This document shows, piece after piece, positions 22,346-39,113 of a stretch of 64,000 bases of DNA. The position numbers were made by a program, and so were the translations under genes. How positions within the stretch are numbered: the stretch's first letter is position 1; each line of letters starts with the position of its first letter. The stretch spans positions 8,698,501-8,762,500 of the forward strand of contig NZ_CP088285.1 in the NCBI RefSeq assembly GCF_011516645.4, given 5' to 3'. A model generated the notes under the pieces. The model did not search any database. It saw only the letters and a list, made by a program, of their open reading frames with translations, and was not told the origin of the DNA. Source of the DNA: Bradyrhizobium septentrionale. GTDB lineage: Bacteria > Pseudomonadota > Alphaproteobacteria > Rhizobiales > Xanthobacteraceae.

Positions 22346-24391
22346 TCACGCCTCCTCGTCTTCGCCCTCATCCTCCTCGTCGTCATCGTCATCATCGTCC
22401 GCGTCGTCGGCATCCTCGTCGTCCGTGCCGTGATGTCCCTGGTCGTCCCACAGCTTGCGGTAGACGCCGTTCCTGGCCAGCAGCTCCTCGTGCGAGCCGC
22501 GCTCGATCGCCCTGCCGCTTGATATCACGATGATCTCGTCCATCTCGACCACGGAAGTCAGGCGGTGCGTCGACCAGATCATGGTGCGGCCCTCGGCGAC
22601 CTTGAGCAGCGTGCGGTTGATCGCCGCTTCCGTGGTCTGGTCGAGCGCCGAGGTCGCCTCATCGAGCAGCAGCACGGACGGGTTGCGGATGATCGCGCGC
22701 GCGATCGCGATGCGTTGGCGCTGGCCGCCCGACAAGGTATCGCCGCGCTCGCCGACCGGCGTGTCGTAGCGTTGCGGCAGGCTCATGATGTAGCGATGGA
22801 TCTCGGCCTTCTTGGCGGCGTCCTCGACCTCCGCATCGGTCGCGCCTTCCTTGCCGAGCCGGATGTTCTCGCGGATCGACATGTTGAACAGCATGTTCTC
22901 CTGGAACACCACCGCCATGCTTGCCCGCAGCGACTCGCGCGTCACCCGGCGGATGTCGACGCCGTCGATCGCGACACGGCCCTCGTCCGGCACGTAGAGC
23001 CGCAGGATCAGGTTGATCAGCGTGCTCTTGCCAGAGCCGCTCGGACCGACGATCGCAATGCTCTTGCCGGCATTGAGCTTGAGGCTGAGATTGTCGAGCA
23101 CCGGCGTCTGCGCCCCCTCATACTGGAAGGTGACGCGGTCGAATGAGATGTCGTTGGTGATCCGCGGCAGATCCGGCGCGCCGGGACGATCGGCGCCGCG
23201 GGTCGGCTCGTCGAGCAGCTCCTGGATGTGCCGCACCGCCGCCGCCGACGAGATCGATACCGGAATGAAGTGCATCAGATGGGCGATGTTGTACGACACC
23301 TCCCAGAACGCGCTCTCGAAGGTCACGAAGGTGCCGACCGTGATCTGCCCCTTGGTCGCGAGATAAGCGCCGATCGCCAGCACCACGAGGTGAAGCAGCA
23401 GCACCGAGATGGTGACGGTGCGCTCCACCATGGTCGACAGGAACATGGCCGAGGCGGCCTTGGCGCGGACGTCGCGGTTGCGCATCGTGAACCAGCCGAG
23501 CGCCCGGCGCTGCAGGTTGAACGCCTTGACCACCGCTTGGGCGGCGACGTTCTCCTGCACCATTCCGAGCAGCGCCGCCTCGTTCTGCTTCTGCTCGTAA
23601 TTGGCCTGCACCGCCTTCGGCGTCAGGATGCGCGGCCCGATCAGCGTGATCGGAAACACCAGCAGGGCGACCGCGGCGAGCTGCCAGTTCAGGAACAGCA
23701 TCAGGATGATGCCGGCGACCAGCTCGAGGCCTGGCAGCGCCGCGCTGTTGGCAAAGGTCTTGATCGAGCCCTCGAAGGCCGACAGATCGATCGAGAAGCG
23801 CGACAGGATCTCGCCGCGCTTGGTGCGCGCGAAATAGGCCGACGGCAGGTTCTGGACGTGGTCGAAGATCCGGGTCCGCACATCGGCGATGATGCCGGCG
23901 GCAAGCCGCGCATCCCAGCGCTCGTACCAGACCGCGATGATCGAGGTGACGATGCCGGCCACAGCGAGCACGCCGAGGATCTTGTAGAGGGCTCCGAAAT
24001 CCTCCTCGCCGAGCGCGTCGTCGATCAGGAATTTGAGGCTGAGCGGCATGATGACGTTGAACAACGTCTCGACCAGCACGCCGATGGCGACGAAGGCGAA
24101 CGGCTTCTTGTAGTTCGCCAGGATCGGGCTGACGAAGCCGAAGATCGTGGAGAGCGCGCCGGCGGCTTCCTTGGCGGTGAAGACGACGAGGTCCTCGTCA
24201 TCATCATCGTCATCGAGCCCAAGCTCGTCGTCCTCATCCTCCTCGTCGTCGTCGTCATCCGGCACCGCGGCTGCTTTCGCGGAAGCCGCCGCCGCATGCG
24301 GACCGGTCACGATGACGGGCTTCTTCTTCAGCTCGGGATCGCCGGCATCGGCCCGATTGGGATCGTCTGATGCAGGAGGTTTAGGCGCCAT
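22346..24391 (-). CDS. ABC exporter half-transporter (TMD-NBD) with acidic tails at both ends
   Basis: 681 residues. An unusual N-terminal extension of about 95 residues includes a run of almost only Asp/Glu (about 45-67). The type-1 exporter membrane domain of six helices follows (about 95-385). The nucleotide-binding domain has Walker A GPSGSGKST (about 448-456), signature LSGGQRQRIAIARA (about 545) and Walker B VLLLDEATSALD (about 573). The last 26 residues are again almost all Asp/Glu. Such half-transporters dimerise and export lipids, peptides or drugs. It is encoded 223 nt downstream of the amine-oxidase/methyltransferase gene on the same strand. Confidence 0.9.
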   Translation of the reverse strand: MAPKPPASDDPNRADAGDPELKKKPVIVTGPHAAAASAKAAAVPDDDDDEEDEDDELGLDDDDDDEDLVVFTAKEAAGALSTIFGFVSPILANYKKPFAFVAIGVLVETLFNVIMPLSLKFLIDDALGEEDFGALYKILGVLAVAGIVTSIIAVWYERWDARLAAGIIADVRTRIFDHVQNLPSAYFARTKRGEILSRFSIDLSAFEGSIKTFANSAALPGLELVAGIILMLFLNWQLAAVALLVFPITLIGPRILTPKAVQANYEQKQNEAALLGMVQENVAAQAVVKAFNLQRRALGWFTMRNRDVRAKAASAMFLSTMVERTVTISVLLLHLVVLAIGAYLATKGQITVGTFVTFESAFWEVSYNIAHLMHFIPVSISSAAAVRHIQELLDEPTRGADRPGAPDLPRITNDISFDRVTFQYEGAQTPVLDNLSLKLNAGKSIAIVGPSGSGKSTLINLILRLYVPDEGRVAIDGVDIRRVTRESLRASMAVVFQENMLFNMSIRENIRLGKEGATDAEVEDAAKKAEIHRYIMSLPQRYDTPVGERGDTLSGGQRQRIAIARAIIRNPSVLLLDEATSALDQTTEAAINRTLLKVAEGRTMIWSTHRLTSVVEMDEIIVISSGRAIERGSHEELLARNGVYRKLWDDQGHHGTDDEDADDADDDDDDDEEDEGEDEEA

Positions 24392-24614
24392 GAAACCAAC
24401 CGATGCTCCACGGCCGGCATGACCGCAAATCGAAACCGCAGCGGCGAACGCTGCAGCGGCGATCCTATGCGATCAGGATGAATTCGGCAAAGCGTTTGCG
24501 GCGATCGCTGCGCGTGGGCTCGGCCCGTCGATTCGGATTGGAGCCATGCCGTCATTTGACAGGTGGTTGACGCAAGGCCGATCGCCTTGCGCCAAATGCC
24601 GTCAGTCGCTGCCG

Positions 24615-26675
24615 CTAGTCGTCGAGGTCGGCCTCGACCTTGTCGAAGAACGAATAGCGCAGGCTGTCGGAGTCGGCGTACCACTGCCCCGGCCCCTTGT
24701 TGGCGGCCAGCGTCAGCGCCCACAGCTGATCGGTGCAGTCGCGGCGGTGCATCGACAGGTCGAAGCCGTTGCCGAAGAACAATTCCGACCACTCCCACCA
24801 GGTGCCGAGCTTCTTCACCCCGCGCAACAGGTCGTAGCGATCGATCACCGCCGGCGCCATGTCCGAGGTCACCGACGCGAACACCAGGCCGGTCTTGACC
24901 ACCCGGTTGAGTTCGCGCACCGCGCGCACCACCTGCTTCTCGCCGAGATGGCACAGCGAGGTCTCGAACACGAAGTCGAACTCATTGGCCTTGAACGGCA
25001 AGTCGGCGATCGAGCCGAGCTTGTTGTACTTCTTTAGCGTCTTCGGCGTCTTGCCGTGGATGTAGCGGTTGCTCTCGATACCCCAGGCATCGATGCCGCG
25101 CTCGCGCAGCGCACCGACCAGCTCGCCGCTGGCGGAGCCGGCGATCAGGAGCTTGTAGCCCTTCGCCCTGCCCCACACCGTCTTGATCAGGTCGGTCAGA
25201 TAGGCCGGGTCGGTGAAGTTGCGCCAGGTTTCGCTGTAGGGACCGGCGCCGCGATAATTGTCGAAATAGCCGCGGTCGATCTTGTCGGAGACCTCGGCGC
25301 TTTCCTGCGCGCGGGCGCGGCGCAGCCGCATCATCTCGGTGACGACAATGTCGGTCGCGGCATCGGAGGAATCGAGCAGTCCGTTCAGCGTCGAATCGAA
25401 CAGATAGTCGCCGACCACCACGATGCCGGGATGCTCCTTCGGCTCGGGACGGTGGTTGGTCATGACGTCGCGCACCGGCAGGCCGCCCGGCAGCGCGTTG
25501 ACCGACGACAGCCAGCGATGGATCTTGCCTTCGAGGAAATGCGCGCGGGCATCGCCGAGCGACGCCGGCAGCGACTTCAGCGCGGCATCGAACAGTTCCT
25601 GGTCGCTGAGATTGGCGAAGGCGAGCGCGTCGGAGCCCGCGATCAGCCAGTTCAGCACGCCGTGCTTGCCGACGTCATGGCGCGCGCCCTCATTGTAGAC
25701 GCAGCAGCCGCCGAACGCTTCCGACATGAACCAGGCACCCGGGATCTTCTCGCCCCAGAACGGCTCGTCAAACAGGAGCGAGACGCGCAGATAATGCGCG
25801 GGCCGATCGAAATAGGCGACGTGCTTGACCATCGACTTGCGCAGCTGCTCGCCGTCCCAGCGCATGGTCGCGAGCCAGGAGTGCGGCAGGCAGACCAGCA
25901 CGAGGTCGAAGTCGCGCGTCTCCGGCCCCTTGCCGTTCATCATGTTGAGCTGATAGCGGCCGCTCGCAGTCTTGCCGACCTTGAGAACGCGATGGTTGAG
26001 CTGGATATCGGCGTTGACTTCCGAGCGCAGGCAATCGATCAGCTGCTCGTTGCCGTTCTGGATCGAATACAGGCCGATATAGCCGTCGACGTCCATCACG
26101 TAGTTCTTCAGCGCGTTGAGGCCGTTGGTGTTGTGGCTCTCGGTCGCGATGTCGGAGCGCGCCATCACCTTGAAAAAGCGCTTGGCGGTCGCGTCGTCGA
26201 CCTCCTCGTCGAGGATCTGCTCGGCGGTCTTGTAGGCCCAGGGGTGCTCGTTGTCGTGGGCGCCGATCCCTTCGTAATATTCGTGCGGCGATACCATGTC
26301 GCTGCAGCGCTTGCGGAACGACTCGATCGCGGCCGCGGTCTTCGCGCCGTATTTGCGGCGCATGCCCGGCACGTCAGCGAGCAGCTCGCCGTCGAGCTGC
26401 ACCTGCTCGGCATCCATCGGGATCGTCTGCAGGCCGAAATGCTGGATCAGCTCGCGCAGCGGGTCGGGTCCCGTCATCGAGTAGTCGTAGATCTCGGCAA
26501 CGCCGGCCTCATACATCGCAGGCGCGGAGTCGAATTTGCGCGTGACGATCTTGCCGCCGAGACGGTTCGACGCCTCGAAGATGGTGACGCGGCAGAGGTC
26601 GCCGAGTTTGCGTTTCAGATACCAGGCGCTCATCAGCCCCCCGGGGCCGCCGCCTACGATAGCCAAGTCGAGCAT
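24615..26675 (-). CDS. Fusion of FAD amine-oxidase-like protein and SAM methyltransferase
   Basis: 686 residues. Residues 1 to about 450 look like an FAD-dependent flavin amine oxidase/protoporphyrinogen-oxidase-type protein: GGGPGG at about 7-12, the FEASNRLGGKI motif near 30-40, and a C-terminal VVGDYLFDSTLNGLLDSSDA flavin-contact segment. From about 490 a class I methyltransferase follows: KLLIAGSASGELVGAL (motif I), WGIESNRYI, and FDFVFETSLCHLGEKQ (motif IV). ATG 26675 is chosen because it starts at the FAD strand; a TTG at 26705 is also in frame. The methyltransferase glycine motif (GSASGE) departs from the common GxGxG. The pairing suggests sequential oxidation and methylation of one compound; the substrate is unknown. 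Confidence 0.82.
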   Translation of the reverse strand: MLDLAIVGGGPGGLMSAWYLKRKLGDLCRVTIFEASNRLGGKIVTRKFDSAPAMYEAGVAEIYDYSMTGPDPLRELIQHFGLQTIPMDAEQVQLDGELLADVPGMRRKYGAKTAAAIESFRKRCSDMVSPHEYYEGIGAHDNEHPWAYKTAEQILDEEVDDATAKRFFKVMARSDIATESHNTNGLNALKNYVMDVDGYIGLYSIQNGNEQLIDCLRSEVNADIQLNHRVLKVGKTASGRYQLNMMNGKGPETRDFDLVLVCLPHSWLATMRWDGEQLRKSMVKHVAYFDRPAHYLRVSLLFDEPFWGEKIPGAWFMSEAFGGCCVYNEGARHDVGKHGVLNWLIAGSDALAFANLSDQELFDAALKSLPASLGDARAHFLEGKIHRWLSSVNALPGGLPVRDVMTNHRPEPKEHPGIVVVGDYLFDSTLNGLLDSSDAATDIVVTEMMRLRRARAQESAEVSDKIDRGYFDNYRGAGPYSETWRNFTDPAYLTDLIKTVWGRAKGYKLLIAGSASGELVGALRERGIDAWGIESNRYIHGKTPKTLKKYNKLGSIADLPFKANEFDFVFETSLCHLGEKQVVRAVRELNRVVKTGLVFASVTSDMAPAVIDRYDLLRGVKKLGTWWEWSELFFGNGFDLSMHRRDCTDQLWALTLAANKGPGQWYADSDSLRYSFFDKVEADLDD

Positions 26676-26801
26676 ATGGATTCCGTCGTCTCCGGCACGA
26701 GCCAAACAGCCGGTCTAAGTCACCTTAGCAAAAGCACTTTTTTGCCTGAAGGAAAGATGAACAAACTGCGTCCCTGCACCGCAGCAGGGAAAGAAAGCAG
26801 C

Positions 26802-26827
26802 AAAAAGGCCGGCAAAACGCCGGCCTT
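26802..26827 (-). terminator. Rho-independent terminator after rpoC
   Basis: On the minus strand AAGGCCGGC, loop GTTTT, GCCGGCCTT, then a T run; a 9-bp perfect stem 29 nt after the rpoC stop. It isolates the rpo operon from the downstream island. Confidence 0.9.
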
Positions 26828-26855
26828 CTCGCCATTACCGTAGTCTTGCGGATGC

Positions 26856-31058
<4,203 letters not shown>

Positions 31059-31149
31059 GGTCTTCTCCTCGCGTGCCGATCGTCACCGGCAGCAAATTCG
31101 AAATTTTATTCAGCGCGCGCCCCGCTCAACGTCCAAGCGGAGTGCGAAG

Positions 31150-31172
31150 GCCCGGCGCGTGTTGCGCCGGGC
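31150..31172. other. GC-rich hairpin between rpoB and rpoC
   Basis: GCCCGGCGC and GCGCCGGGC make a perfect 9-bp stem with a 5-nt loop, starting 13 nt after the rpoB stop on the minus strand. No T tract follows, so a processing or stability element is more likely than a terminator. Confidence 0.5.
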
Positions 31173-31184
31173 ATGATCACAGCG

Positions 31185-35303
<4,119 letters not shown>

Positions 35304-35745
35304 CGTGGCCTCTCATTTTCGTCGCCTTTGTGGGGCGAACCTTCCGGGACGCGACTGCCATCGCCCCCGGGTTGAATTTTCGAATCGTCCCGAAGGAACG
35401 AAGCGCAAGGTCAGGAATTAAATCCCCAGCCCGGCCCCTATTTCCTCCAAAACGCAAAACGACGCGCGGGGCGCATCCCTGCACCCGCTCGTCCAAACGC
35501 TCCGCTTTACGGACTGAAAAAGCCCGAAATCTGACTGTCTCCCAACGGCTTACGCCGAGAACCCTGCCGTTCCCGCCGCCGACCGTGTTTTTTCGCTGCC
35601 GACCCAATATGGGAAGGCAATAAAGGAGATTCGAGGGTTAAGTCCACGGATCCCCACACTTTCTTGTGTCCGGCGCGCCTGCGGCAACCTGCCGCACGCC
35701 GCTTGGTTGGCCCGGGAGCGCCCTGCGGCGCTCCCGGATCGCGCA
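35304..35745 (-). other. rplL-rpoB intergenic region
   Basis: The 442 nt contain no convincing gene. A perfect 10-bp stem (CGGGAGCGCC/GGCGCTCCCG, 35713-35736) lies 10 nt after the rplL stop but has no T tract; it could be a partial terminator or RNase III site that lowers rpoBC relative to rplJL. A weak promoter-like TGGACT-N16-TTTATT occurs on the minus strand near 35620-35650 but is not strong enough to call. Confidence 0.5.
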
Positions 35746-36123
35746 TTACTTGAGCTCGACCTTGGCGCCAGCCTTCTCGAGCTGGGCCTTGACCTTCTCG
35801 GCCTCGTCCTTGTTGACGCCTTCCTTGACGGGCTTCGGGGCGCCTTCGACGAGGTCCTTGGCTTCCTTCAGGCCCAGGCCGGTGATGGCGCGGACTTCCT
35901 TGATGACTTCGATCTTCTTGTCGCCGGCAGCAGCCAGCACGACAGTGAACTCGGTCTTCTCTTCAGCCGGAGCAGCGGCAGCACCGCCACCGGCCGGGCC
36001 GGCCACCGCGACGGCGGCAGCGGCGGAGACGCCCCACTTTTCTTCGAGGAGCTTGGCGAGTTCGGCCGCTTCGAGCACGGTGAGGCTCGAGAGGTCGTCG
36101 ACGATTTTCTGCAAGTCAGCCAT
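35746..36123 (-). CDS. rplL: 50S ribosomal protein L7/L12
   Basis: 125 residues. The N-terminal dimerisation domain ([20 protein letters not shown]) is joined by an Ala/Gly/Pro hinge (about 38-55) to the C-terminal factor-binding domain with [20 protein letters not shown]. It forms the stalk that recruits translation GTPases. It lies 54 nt after rplJ. Confidence 0.98.
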   Translation of the reverse strand: MADLQKIVDDLSSLTVLEAAELAKLLEEKWGVSAAAAVAVAGPAGGGAAAAPAEEKTEFTVVLAAAGDKKIEVIKEVRAITGLGLKEAKDLVEGAPKPVKEGVNKDEAEKVKAQLEKAGAKVELK

Positions 36124-36177
36124 TGATCTGTTTCCTTAAACGTTTGGTTCGAACCAGGTTTTGAGATTAGCGAAGGG

Positions 36178-36696
36178 TCAGGCCGCTTCGCTCTTTGAGG
36201 CATGAGCCTGAATGACGCGTGCGAGCTTGGCCGCGGGCGCGTTCGAGAGCTGAGCCAGCTTGGTCGCCGGCGCCACGAGGAGGCCCACGATCTTGCCGCG
36301 CAGTTCGTCAAGCGACGGCAGTGAGGCAAGCGCCTTCACGCTGTCGACATTCAGGACGGTTTTGCCCATCGAGCCGCCGAGGATGACGAACTTCTCGTTC
36401 GCCTTGGCGAATTCGACGGCAACCTTTGGCGCCGCAACCGGATCGTTCGAAGTAGCGATCACGGTCGGCCCCTTCAGCAGGGAACCGATGGCAGCGACGT
36501 CAGTGCCTTCAAGAGCAATTTTGGCGAGACGGTTCTTCGAGACCTTCACCGACGCACCCGCCTGCTTCATCTGCATGCGCAGCTTCTGCATCTGGGCCAC
36601 GGTGAGGCCGGAATAGTGAGCAACGATCGCAACCGACGTGGCCTTGAAGGCCTCGTTGAGTTGTTCGACCGACTCTTTTTTTGCCGCTCGTTCCAC
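36178..36696 (-). CDS. rplJ: 50S ribosomal protein L10
   Basis: 172 residues, starting with GTG at 36696 ([20 protein letters not shown]). GGAAAGAG lies upstream, and this is the usual L10 N-terminus. L10 holds the L7/L12 dimers on helix 42-44 of 23S rRNA, and the L10-L12 complex represses its own mRNA in other bacteria. A leader that could fold into the corresponding structure lies directly upstream (36732-36838). Confidence 0.96.
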   Translation of the reverse strand: MERAAKKESVEQLNEAFKATSVAIVAHYSGLTVAQMQKLRMQMKQAGASVKVSKNRLAKIALEGTDVAAIGSLLKGPTVIATSNDPVAAPKVAVEFAKANEKFVILGGSMGKTVLNVDSVKALASLPSLDELRGKIVGLLVAPATKLAQLSNAPAAKLARVIQAHASKSEAA

Positions 36697-36731
36697 AGCA
36701 AGCTCTTTCCGGTTGGCGGCCGTTCCGCATC

Positions 36732-36838
36732 GGGAGGGCCACCGGGTTGCACCCGCCGTCCCGCCCTAAACCTGATCCTTAGGGCGCAAGACCCTTCGGA
36801 CATGCCGGGCAAGACGACATCTAGAAGCCTGCCCTCCC
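36732..36838 (-). ncRNA. Probable L10 leader (autoregulatory 5' UTR of rplJL)
   Basis: On the minus strand a closing stem GGGAGGGC (36838-36831) / GCCCTCCC (36739-36732) encloses a smaller perfect hairpin GCCCTAA / TTAGGGC (36785-36763). It ends 36 nt before the rplJ start. A multi-branched domain at this distance from rplJ is what the known L10 leader family looks like. The kink-turn and covariation were not checked. Confidence 0.55.
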
Positions 36839-37270
36839 AGAGCCTTGCGGCCATGGGCTGTCGAGGTTCGAACCAAATCAGCCTCCCCGCCGCGAACATG
36901 CCGCGACCTGGAGTGCGAAATCCGGTCTTCACCCGTCTATGCAGGCTGTGCGATTAAGCCGTTGAAAACACGAAGTTCTCGCGGGCGCCTGCAGTCTCGG
37001 ACAGGATCGAGGCACTTCAGCACGCTGAAGGCCCCTGCTCTCACTCCGCCAGAGGCGATGGGTTCTCCTTCCTTTCGAGCATCCTTGCGGGCATGCGGAA
37101 AGGAATGATCTCCTATCATCTCAGGTTTTCGGAATGCGAGCACGGACATGCCAGCAAGTGCCAGCACGCCCGGAAGGCGCTATGTAGCCGGTCCTGCCCT
37201 GCTTGCCAAGAGCAAATTTCAGACCAGTTCGGCGATCTGCCTGGCCCTGCGAAAAATTTCTCACAGACGA

Positions 37271-37297
37271 CGTCACACGACGGCGGTGTGACTCGTC
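37271..37297 (+). promoter_or_regulatory. ECF41-type promoter before the sigma factor cassette
   Basis: CGTCACA (37271-37277), 16 nt, CGTC (37294-37297). The published consensus for ECF41 sigma factors is TGTCACA and CGTC at 16-17 nt spacing, so six of seven -35 bases and all -10 bases match. Predicted start near 37303, then GGAGG at 37306-37310 and the ATG at 37316. The rest of the gap 36840-37270 shows no gene. Confidence 0.75.
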
Positions 37298-37315
37298 TGG
37301 GCGCTGGAGGCTCGC

Positions 37316-37777
37316 ATGAAACGATGGATTGCAGGAATTCTCGCCCTTTTCAACCTCGGCAATGGGCTGGTGATGCTGTCAGCCGGTTCCGTCTGGTGGT
37401 CGCTGGTTCCCGGCGCCGCCGATACCGGCCCCTTCAACCCCCATTTGGTTCAGGACGTCGGCATCGCTTTCCTGGCAGCCGGGCTCGGTCTCGCCGCGCG
37501 CGCCTGGCGGCCGGCCTGGTGGCCCGCGGCGGTCGCGGGCGCCGCGTTCCTGGCGGGCCACGGCCTGCTGCATCTTGCGATGATCGCCGGCGGCCATGAC
37601 CGCCACGCCGCGTCCGACCTGATCGCGGTGATCCTGCCCGCGACCCTCGCACTCTATTCCGCCCTGCCAAGCCCAAGAGAACAGCCAGGAGAAACACCAT
37701 GCGTAGTTTCATCGCGCGCCGTATGCTGCGTGCCTATTCCAAGCGCTACGGTTACGACACCAGTTATCTCGAGATGA
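37316..37777 (+). CDS. Small membrane protein, first gene of the ECF41 cassette
   Basis: 153 residues with about four hydrophobic segments (MKRWIAGILALFNLGNGLVM; around 45-62; WWPAAVAGAAFLAGHGLLHL; around 100-115). No family was recognised beyond resemblance to small DoxX-like or unknown membrane proteins. GGAGG is 5 nt before the ATG, directly behind the ECF41-type promoter. Its last 26 codons overlap the next gene by 79 nt in another frame; the tail after SPREQPGETP looks unconstrained, so a shorter ancestral end is possible. Probably the third partner in the sigma factor's own operon. Confidence 0.65.
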   Translation: MKRWIAGILALFNLGNGLVMLSAGSVWWSLVPGAADTGPFNPHLVQDVGIAFLAAGLGLAARAWRPAWWPAAVAGAAFLAGHGLLHLAMIAGGHDRHAASDLIAVILPATLALYSALPSPREQPGETPCVVSSRAVCCVPIPSATVTTPVISR

Positions 37778-38244
37778 TGCTGAAGCAGTCGCCGACGTCA
37801 TTCTTCAAGTTCGCCGGCGCGATGAAGGCCGCAGCCTGCCGCGAGGTTGCGCCGGTCGAAGCCTGCTTCGCCGCCAAGCTCACCGGCGCGCTGGCCGAAG
37901 ATTGCGGTCCCTGCGCGCAGCTGGTCGCCGACATGGCGATCGAGGCCGGGATGGCGGAGCAGCAGGTCGCGGCCGTGCTTAGGCGCGACGCCAGCGCGAT
38001 GTCGGCGGACACCGCGCTCGGCTTCCGCTTTGCGGACGCGATCGTGCAGCGTTCCACGGAGGATGATGCCTGCCGCGAGGCGGTTCGCGCGCGCTGGGGC
38101 GAAAAAGGCGTGATCGACCTCGCCATGGCCCTGCAAATCGGCCGTATCTTCCCCATGATGAAGTTGGCGCTGGGCTATGCGAGGGAGTGTCGCCGCGTGA
38201 CCGTGGCCGGCCATCAGATCGATGTCATCAAGCAGGCCGCCTGA
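37699..38244 (+). CDS. Carboxymuconolactone-decarboxylase/AhpD-like protein
   Basis: 181 residues, mostly helical. A CGPC motif (Cys69 and Cys72, in EDCGPCAQLV) is the redox-active CxxC of AhpD-like proteins in the carboxymuconolactone decarboxylase superfamily. AGGAGA precedes the ATG. Proteins of this superfamily are the best-known genetic partners and targets of ECF41 sigma factors, and here the next gene overlaps it by 23 nt. A role in peroxide or disulfide handling is inferred, not shown. The N-terminus MRSFIARRMLRAYSKRYGYD is basic and may approach the membrane. Confidence 0.72.
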   Translation: MRSFIARRMLRAYSKRYGYDTSYLEMMLKQSPTSFFKFAGAMKAAACREVAPVEACFAAKLTGALAEDCGPCAQLVADMAIEAGMAEQQVAAVLRRDASAMSADTALGFRFADAIVQRSTEDDACREAVRARWGEKGVIDLAMALQIGRIFPMMKLALGYARECRRVTVAGHQIDVIKQAA

Positions 38245-39106
38245 ATCCGACCCGCTCGGCCCGTATCGTGCGCGGCTGACCGGGCTCGCTTATCGCATGC
38301 TCGGCAGCCGCAGCGACGCCGACGATGTGGTGCAGGACGCTTGGCTGCGCTTCGCCGCGGCGGACGACGTTCACAATCCCGAGGCGTTCCTCGTCACGGT
38401 GGTGACCCGGCTCTGCCTCGACCGGCTGAAGAGCGCCCGCGCCCAGCGCGAGGTCTATGTCGGCGCATGGCTGCCCGAGCCGGTGTTCGACGAGAGCCTG
38501 TCGGCCGAGGCGGCCACCGAACTTGCCGACGATCTCTCCTTCGCCCTGATGCTGGCGCTCGACGCCTTGTCACCGCTCGAGCGCGCCGCGTTCCTGCTGC
38601 ACGATGTGTTCGACCGGCCGTTTGCGGAAGTCGCGCGCGCGCTCGAGCGCAGCGAGGTGGCTTGCCGCCAGCTCGCGGCGCGCGCCCGGCGGACCGTGCG
38701 CGACAGCCGCCCTGCCCCGGCGGCGCCGCCCGAAGGCCACGCAAGATTGCTGACGGCATTCTGCCAGGCCGCGGCCAGCGGCGATGTCTCCGCTCTGGCC
38801 GATCTGCTGCGCGAGGATGCGATCGCGATCACCGATGGCGGCGGCCGCAAGCTGGCGGCGCTGAACCCGATCAAGGGAGCCGAGAAGATCGTCCGCTTCA
38901 TCATCGGCATCGCCGGCAAGAATGCCGGCAGCGAGGTTCGCGTCGAGCCGATGATGGTCAACGGCAGCGCAGGCGCGCTGGTCCTGCTCGATGGCGAGAT
39001 CGACCACACGCTCAGCCTGGCGATCGACGCCGCAACCAACCGGATCGCGGCGATCTACGTCGTCCGCAACCCCGACAAGCTGCGCCACGCCCCGCGCCGG
39101 AATTGA
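38222..39106 (+). CDS. sigJ: ECF41-family RNA polymerase sigma factor with SnoaL-like domain
   Basis: 294 residues. Sigma region 2 (LTGLAYRMLGSRSDADDVVQ, about 19-38) and region 4 (about 110-165) are followed by a SnoaL/NTF2-like C-terminal domain. Three group-defining motifs are visible: WLPEP at 83-87, DGGGR at 205-209 and NPDKL at 283-287. In this group the C-terminal domain, not an anti-sigma factor, controls activity. No anti-sigma gene is nearby, which agrees. It overlaps the AhpD-like gene by 23 nt and ends 7 nt from the convergent dehydrogenase gene. The signal sensed is unknown. Confidence 0.88.
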   Translation: MSSSRPPESDPLGPYRARLTGLAYRMLGSRSDADDVVQDAWLRFAAADDVHNPEAFLVTVVTRLCLDRLKSARAQREVYVGAWLPEPVFDESLSAEAATELADDLSFALMLALDALSPLERAAFLLHDVFDRPFAEVARALERSEVACRQLAARARRTVRDSRPAPAAPPEGHARLLTAFCQAAASGDVSALADLLREDAIAITDGGGRKLAALNPIKGAEKIVRFIIGIAGKNAGSEVRVEPMMVNGSAGALVLLDGEIDHTLSLAIDAATNRIAAIYVVRNPDKLRHAPRRN

Positions 39107-39113
39107 ACGCCGG

